A stretch of DNA of 64,000 nucleotides from SIG714 sp964638675 (GTDB lineage: Bacteria > Bacillota > Clostridia > Oscillospirales > CAG-272), in assembly GCA_964638675.1 (NCBI GenBank), contig CAZXAU010000010.1, positions 33,843 to 97,842 on the forward strand, given 5' to 3'. The notes below the pieces were generated by a model that was not told where the DNA came from, searched no databases, and saw nothing but the letters and a program-made list of their open reading frames with translations. Of this stretch, positions 60,300 to 64,000 are shown in pieces. The position numbers and the translations under genes are program-made. Numbering within the stretch: position 1 is the first letter of the stretch; each line of letters begins with the position of its first letter.

Positions 60300-62424
60300 T
60301 CTGTTCGATCACCATGTCCTGCCACTCTTTGTTCAGAGTCACGAATCTTGCATTCCAGCCCGAAACACGGACCGAAAGTGTAGGATAGTTTTCGGGGTGT
60401 TCCTGAGCTTCACGCAATACAGAGGCATCGACAACGTCAGGCTGCATAAAGAAACCACCCAACATTACAAACCCACGCATCAGACCTATAAGTGCCTGCA
60501 AGCCATCCTCGCCCTCCACGCTTGAGGGCAAAAGTCTGATGTCAAGTGCCGCACCCGTAGCAAGCTTTGAAAGATCTGCTTTACAATAGGAGCGGATGAT
60601 CGCCGTAACGCCTTCCCTGTCGCTGCCGGGAGTGGGTGAGCTGTTCGCTGCCAAAACTTCTCCGACAACTCTTCCGTGAGGTGATGCAAGGCGTAAACGG
60701 GACCACTCGAGCTGACGGCCAAACGTACTGACGCCTGCAGGAAAAGTGTATCCGCATTTACCGTTGAATGAAAGACATATATCAGCGAAATCGGAAAGCA
60801 GAGCTGCGGCAATGTCATCCACTTCATCATTATCGTTTCCGTAGTAAGTATAACGGTTCATAACATATTGACGAAGAGCTTCTTCCCCCTCCCAGTTATT
60901 CTTGAGAATATTCATGAATTCCGGGAAAGTCAGCTTTTTTTCGTCAAATACAAGTTTCTTTATTGCATATAAGCTGTTGACAGTATCTGCAAGACCTCCG
61001 ATATGCGGCGAGAATATATTATAGACAGGTCCTCCCTCAAGATATGACAGACCTTTTTCTATGCACCCTTCCTCAAAGAGTGAAACGAGGGTACAAGGAA
61101 CTCGACTGAGCCATTTTTGACATGAATCGTCTGTAGGGTCGAACAGCTTTTTTCTGTTTTCAAAAAGCTGTTCGACATGGGAGTGCAGATCGTCAATAAA
61201 TTTTGAATATAATTCATCAAAATTTTCAAATACAATGCTTCCGTCATATCCGATCAATGTTTTTTTCTGGAGTATCTGCAAAGAATCAAAAGGCGTGTAA
61301 ATGAAAAAAGTCTTTCCGGGAACCTGAACCTCCCAGCATCCGTCATTTGCAAATTGCCTTGCTTCGCGCTCGTCATAACCGTCCTTTATCAAGGCATTTA
61401 TGACAAGCTCTTCGTTATATACCGCAAGAATTCCTCCGCCGTATCTCGTAACTTCAGCAACCCTTCTCAGTAGTTTTTCGCTTGTGTTCTTATTTATGCG
61501 TACAGTTGTCGGGAAATCGCTTATTCCAAGCTCCTCTATGATATCGAGAACAAGATATGTAACCTCGTTTTCGATCTCATTTCCATTCTCATCAATTCCG
61601 GCTAAGAGAATATTCTGATAATGCTGGGCATCACCGCTTCCGATGTACTGACCGTTTATCCACTCACAGCCTTTTATAAAGAAATGTGCTAAGATCTCAC
61701 GTGCTTCATCGAGCGACAAGCTGCCGTCATCAAGATCTTTTTTGAGATAATCTCCGAGCAAATGATCTATACGCCCTATACCGGGCCAGTTTCCGTAAAG
61801 GCGGAGAAATGCAAAGGTGAACCAGATGCTCTGCACAGCTTCATAAAAATTTCTTGCCGCTTTGAACGGAACTCTCTTCAGATTTTCATAATTCGATCTG
61901 TATTCGGGAAGATCACTCAAAGCTTCCAGATAACGTCCATGCCATATCTCAAAAGCTTCAATGCAATTCAAACAGCTCTTCAGAAAAGCTTCTTTTTCGG
62001 TATTTTTATATTTTCTATACGACTCTTCACATTTTTCCTTGATCGAATTCACGCCGTATTTTAAAACGCTTTTGAAGTCAACCGTGAGATGATCGATGCC
62101 CGGAAAAAGATATTTGTCTTTATATGTTGCAGGAACTCTGCCCCATATTCCAAATCCGAAAGATGCCGCACCGCTGAGCTTCTCGCCCTCGCAGATACGT
62201 ATGGGCGAGGTAAAGGCAACCTCCTTTACGGCAATATCATATTTTTCAATATCTGAAAGAAGATCATAATTTTCGATTTCATCAAGACTGATAGACATAA
62301 CCTTCAGAGTATCCAGCCCGTATTTTCTGTTCAAAGAATCATATGCAAATTTGCGTGTATCCTCGGACAGACGTATCGGCCGCCTCATTCCGTTTTGAGT
62401 ATAAAATTCCATATTTATAACCAT
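60289..62424 (-). CDS. Glycyl-radical enzyme, PFL/dehydratase family, unknown substrate
   Basis: A 711-residue protein. The active-site Cys363 lies in NDGCWEVQVPGKTFF and the radical Gly689 in RVSGWNARFVTLNKEWQ. The protein is shorter than pyruvate formate-lyase. GCWE differs from the GCVE motif of several characterised dehydratases and lyases, so the substrate is not assigned. The start MVINMEFY comes from repeat copy G; a longer frame reads through the element. It pairs with the activase and diverges from an AraC regulator, which probably senses its substrate. Confidence 0.9.
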   Translation of the reverse strand: MVINMEFYTQNGMRRPIRLSEDTRKFAYDSLNRKYGLDTLKVMSISLDEIENYDLLSDIEKYDIAVKEVAFTSPIRICEGEKLSGAASFGFGIWGRVPATYKDKYLFPGIDHLTVDFKSVLKYGVNSIKEKCEESYRKYKNTEKEAFLKSCLNCIEAFEIWHGRYLEALSDLPEYRSNYENLKRVPFKAARNFYEAVQSIWFTFAFLRLYGNWPGIGRIDHLLGDYLKKDLDDGSLSLDEAREILAHFFIKGCEWINGQYIGSGDAQHYQNILLAGIDENGNEIENEVTYLVLDIIEELGISDFPTTVRINKNTSEKLLRRVAEVTRYGGGILAVYNEELVINALIKDGYDEREARQFANDGCWEVQVPGKTFFIYTPFDSLQILQKKTLIGYDGSIVFENFDELYSKFIDDLHSHVEQLFENRKKLFDPTDDSCQKWLSRVPCTLVSLFEEGCIEKGLSYLEGGPVYNIFSPHIGGLADTVNSLYAIKKLVFDEKKLTFPEFMNILKNNWEGEEALRQYVMNRYTYYGNDNDEVDDIAAALLSDFADICLSFNGKCGYTFPAGVSTFGRQLEWSRLRLASPHGRVVGEVLAANSSPTPGSDREGVTAIIRSYCKADLSKLATGAALDIRLLPSSVEGEDGLQALIGLMRGFVMLGGFFMQPDVVDASVLREAQEHPENYPTLSVRVSGWNARFVTLNKEWQDMVIEQNEH

Positions 62425-62557
62425 GGCTTTCGCATTGCGAAAGCATCCTTTCTTTTTGAAATTGGGACTGGTTTTGCACTGGAAAATCGCCTTTTCGGTG
62501 GCGAAAGCCACAAAACACTGTCTAAAAAATATATTTTTCAAAATTTATTTTTCAGAC
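62413..62557 (-). repeat. Start-codon-proximal repeat, copy G (before the glycyl-radical enzyme)
   Basis: The modules are intact, with an enlarged 5' palindrome (GTCTGAAAAATAAATTT..ATTTTTTAGAC). The centre is GGCGATTTTCCAGTGCAAAA. TTGGAGG lies 6 bases before the element. Here the internal frame is in phase with the enzyme gene (NIFFRQCFVAFATEKAIFQC, then KKKGCFRNAKAMVINM), unlike in copies B, D and H. Confidence 0.9.
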
Positions 62558-62601
62558 TTAGCCTCCAAATATTTCATGAAGATTATTTCACTTACAATAA
62601 T

Positions 62602-62630
62602 ATTATACAGGATAAAACTACAAAAAACAA
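62602..62630 (-). promoter_or_regulatory. Promoter of the glycyl-radical enzyme operon
   Basis: TTGTTT, a 17-base spacer and TATAAT on the minus strand, back to back with the AraC gene promoter. Repeat copy G then forms nearly the whole leader. Confidence 0.65.
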
Positions 62631-62659
62631 TTGACAATACTATAAAAAACATGTATAAT
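62631..62659 (+). promoter_or_regulatory. Promoter of the AraC-family regulator gene
   Basis: TTGACA, a 17-base spacer and TATAAT, both perfect, about 20 bases before the TTG start, giving a very short leader. Confidence 0.85.
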
Positions 62660-62677
62660 ACTCTTGAGGTGAGCACA

Positions 62678-63472
62678 TTGGAGATCACAAAAGCAAAAAT
62701 CGTATATTTCAAGAAAAGCAGCTTCGATTTAATATTTAAAGAAAATGTCAGACACGTCAAGATTCTTCCCTGCCTTTCGATCGTACAGTCGATCGAAGGG
62801 AGATATGATATTGCCCTTGGAAAGAGCAGAAGTATGCAAACAAAAGAAGGCGGATTTTTCATTGCACCGTCAGGTGTACAGCAGACTATAGTCCACCATC
62901 CCAATGAAAAAAGCGGCAGGATGTCGTGCAGATGGCTGTTTATCGATGTCGAAATAAATGATGCATACAAATTGGACTGCGTCTATCAATTCGATACCGT
63001 TATAAATGATGAACGGGCAGACAAACTGAATTTATTATTTGACGATCTGTTTTCAAACGATGATATATTTAAAAATTACAGCTGTTGCTATCAGATTTTA
63101 GGAGTTTTGTCGGAAAGTTCGTTGCCTATAGAAAAGCCTGTAAACAAAGGAATAGAAGACACCGTTGCCTATATGACCGAAAATTTCGGAAAGCCGATCG
63201 GTATATCAGAGCTTGCAAAAATTGCAAATATGTCCGAATCCAATTTCTATTGTTTATTCAAAAAGCTTTTGGGAACATCCCCTATAGCATATCTGAATAA
63301 CTACCGCCTGTCGATAGCATCAGAACGCTTGCTCGAAAGTGATGAACCGATCGGCAGTATATGCAATAGTGTAGGAATCGCCGATCCCATGTATTTCAGC
63401 AAAATATTCAGCAGAACATACGGCTATTCCCCCCGTGAATACAGAAAAAAGAGTAAAAAGAAAACCGAGTGA
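62678..63472 (+). CDS. AraC-family transcriptional regulator
   Basis: A 264-residue protein. The N-terminal sensing part has a cupin-like pattern (GGFFIAPSGVQQTIVHHP). The C-terminal 100 residues hold two helix-turn-helix motifs (ISELAKIANMSESNFYCLFK and IGSICNSVGIADPMYFSKIF, then GYSPREYRK). The TTG start has GAGGTGA 5 bases upstream and follows a perfect promoter; the much longer upstream frame runs through the promoter and the repeat. It probably controls the divergent glycyl-radical enzyme genes. Confidence 0.92.
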   Translation: MEITKAKIVYFKKSSFDLIFKENVRHVKILPCLSIVQSIEGRYDIALGKSRSMQTKEGGFFIAPSGVQQTIVHHPNEKSGRMSCRWLFIDVEINDAYKLDCVYQFDTVINDERADKLNLLFDDLFSNDDIFKNYSCCYQILGVLSESSLPIEKPVNKGIEDTVAYMTENFGKPIGISELAKIANMSESNFYCLFKKLLGTSPIAYLNNYRLSIASERLLESDEPIGSICNSVGIADPMYFSKIFSRTYGYSPREYRKKSKKKTE

Positions 63473-63542
63473 TAGGAATAGACATATGGCTGTTCCCTAT
63501 ACCCGATATCAGTGATGCAGTTATAAAAATGAAAGGATGAAA

Positions 63543-63676
63543 GTTTGAAAGATAAATCTTTCAAAAGGAGCTTTGTGGCTTTCGCCACCGAAAAGGCGAT
63601 TTTGTTCAGCAAAACCGTCCCAAATTCCGAAAGAAAGGGTGCTTTCGCAATACGAAAGCTATGGTAAAAATTATGG
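63543..63676 (+). repeat. Start-codon-proximal repeat, copy H (before the DUF5131 gene)
   Basis: The palindrome is GTTTGAAAGAT/ATCTTTCAAAA, followed by the GTGGC-TTTC-GCCAC hairpin, GGCGATTTTG..CAGCAAAACCG, AAGAAAGGG and the GCTTTCGCAATACGAAAGC hairpin. It ends in ATGGTAAAAATTATGG. AAAGGATG lies just before it. The TTG frame (KDKSFKRSFVAFATEKAILF, KTVPNSERKGAF, RKLW) stops at the TAA of ATGGTAA. Confidence 0.92.
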
Positions 63677-64000
63677 CAATGTGGGATCCGTGGCGTGGCT
63701 GCCGCAAACACAGCGAAGGATGTAAATACTGTTATATCCACAAAGGCGATAACAAGCGTGGGATCGATACGAATAATATTGTAAAGACGGATAACTTCTA
63801 CGCCCCTATCGCTAAAAATAAATCGGGGGAATACAAAATCAAACCCGGACAGACCGTATATCTTTGCTTCTCAACAGATTTTCTGATCGAGGATGCGGAT
63901 ATGTGGCGTACAGAATGTTGGCAGATGATACGGGAGCGTTCCGATCTGCACTTTCTGTTTCTGACAAAGCGTATTGAACGGTTTATGGATTGTATCCCGG
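63661..64000 (+). CDS. DUF5131 family protein (3' end outside window)
   Basis: 113 residues are visible. MWDPWRGCRKHSEGCKYCYI matches the N-terminal Cys pattern (..GCxxxSxGCxxCY..) of the DUF5131 (phage Gp37/Gp68-like) family, which resembles a radical SAM protein with a Cys cluster. CFSTDFLIEDADMWR and HFLFLTKRIERF are also family-typical. The start ATGGTAAAAATTATGG belongs to repeat copy H. Function is unknown. Confidence 0.82.
   Translation, partial: MVKIMAMWDPWRGCRKHSEGCKYCYIHKGDNKRGIDTNNIVKTDNFYAPIAKNKSGEYKIKPGQTVYLCFSTDFLIEDADMWRTECWQMIRERSDLHFLFLTKRIERFMDCIP

Noticed and set aside
62425..62541. N-terminal extension of the glycyl-radical enzyme through repeat copy G
   Set aside because: It is element sequence without similarity to the enzyme family; the ATG of the element gives a normal N-terminus. 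A fusion cannot be fully excluded.
62423..62677. N-terminal extension of the AraC regulator
   Set aside because: This stretch is antisense to repeat copy G and contains the regulator's own promoter; a TTG with a good ribosome site follows.

Overview
The window is low-GC DNA and most genes lie on the minus strand. The gene content points to an anaerobic, probably gut-associated member of the Clostridia, most likely Oscillospiraceae or a close relative. The indicators are pyruvate phosphate dikinase, an NfnAB-type bifurcating oxidoreductase pair, a glycyl-radical enzyme with its activase, sporulation-type YtvI and SpoIID-like proteins, a tryptophan T-box, and cohesin and dockerin modules. The taxonomic call is inference; no rRNA or tRNA gene was found.

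Layout. 1-6.6 kb: a secreted repeat protein entering from the left, nrdR, ppdK, and a small secreted protein that looks frameshifted. 7-13 kb: ytvI, a ClpC-like ATPase with a degenerate second ATPase domain, and three overlapping genes for peptidoglycan-binding and SpoIID-like proteins. 13.2-21.3 kb: a five-gene MoxR/DUF58/BatA-type operon. 21.7-26.1 kb: a lone type IV pilin-like gene, then a four-gene cluster (phosphoesterase, epimerase, nucleotidyltransferase, dehydrogenase). 26.4-32 kb: nfnAB and an iron-complex-type ABC importer. 32.2-41 kb: a compact histidine operon led by a TrpR/YerC-family regulator and containing a HisZ-HisG fusion. 41.2-46.8 kb: a DHHW/MBOAT O-acetylation pair, a lipoprotein and a large XRE regulator. 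46.9-49.7 kb: trpB under a Trp T-box, and a SLOG-protein/small-HTH divergon with repeated operator-like boxes. 49.9-59.1 kb: a cobalamin-riboswitch operon. 59.2-64 kb: glycyl-radical enzyme, activase, divergent AraC regulator, and the start of a DUF5131 gene.

Two things stand out. First, the 49.9-59.1 kb operon looks like a complete vitamin B12 capture system. A strong promoter and cobalamin riboswitch with a terminator precede a surface protein that pairs a DUF4430 (transcobalamin C-terminal-like) domain with an alpha/alpha toroid, the two folds that build mammalian intrinsic factor and transcobalamin, and that ends in a dockerin. A membrane-anchored cohesin protein, a DUF4430 lipoprotein, an EcfT subunit and a single-chain EcfA-EcfA-S fusion follow. 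Second, a dispersed repeat of about 130 bp occurs eight times (copies A-H near 10.2, 21.3, 23.5, 53.4, 58.2, 59.2, 62.4 and 63.5 kb). Every copy sits between a Shine-Dalgarno-like sequence and a start codon, in the orientation of the gene it precedes, and most carry their own internal purine-rich site, hairpin and ATGGTTATAAA-type start. Several copies keep an open reading frame that ends across the downstream start codon, suggesting a mobile translation-initiation cassette.
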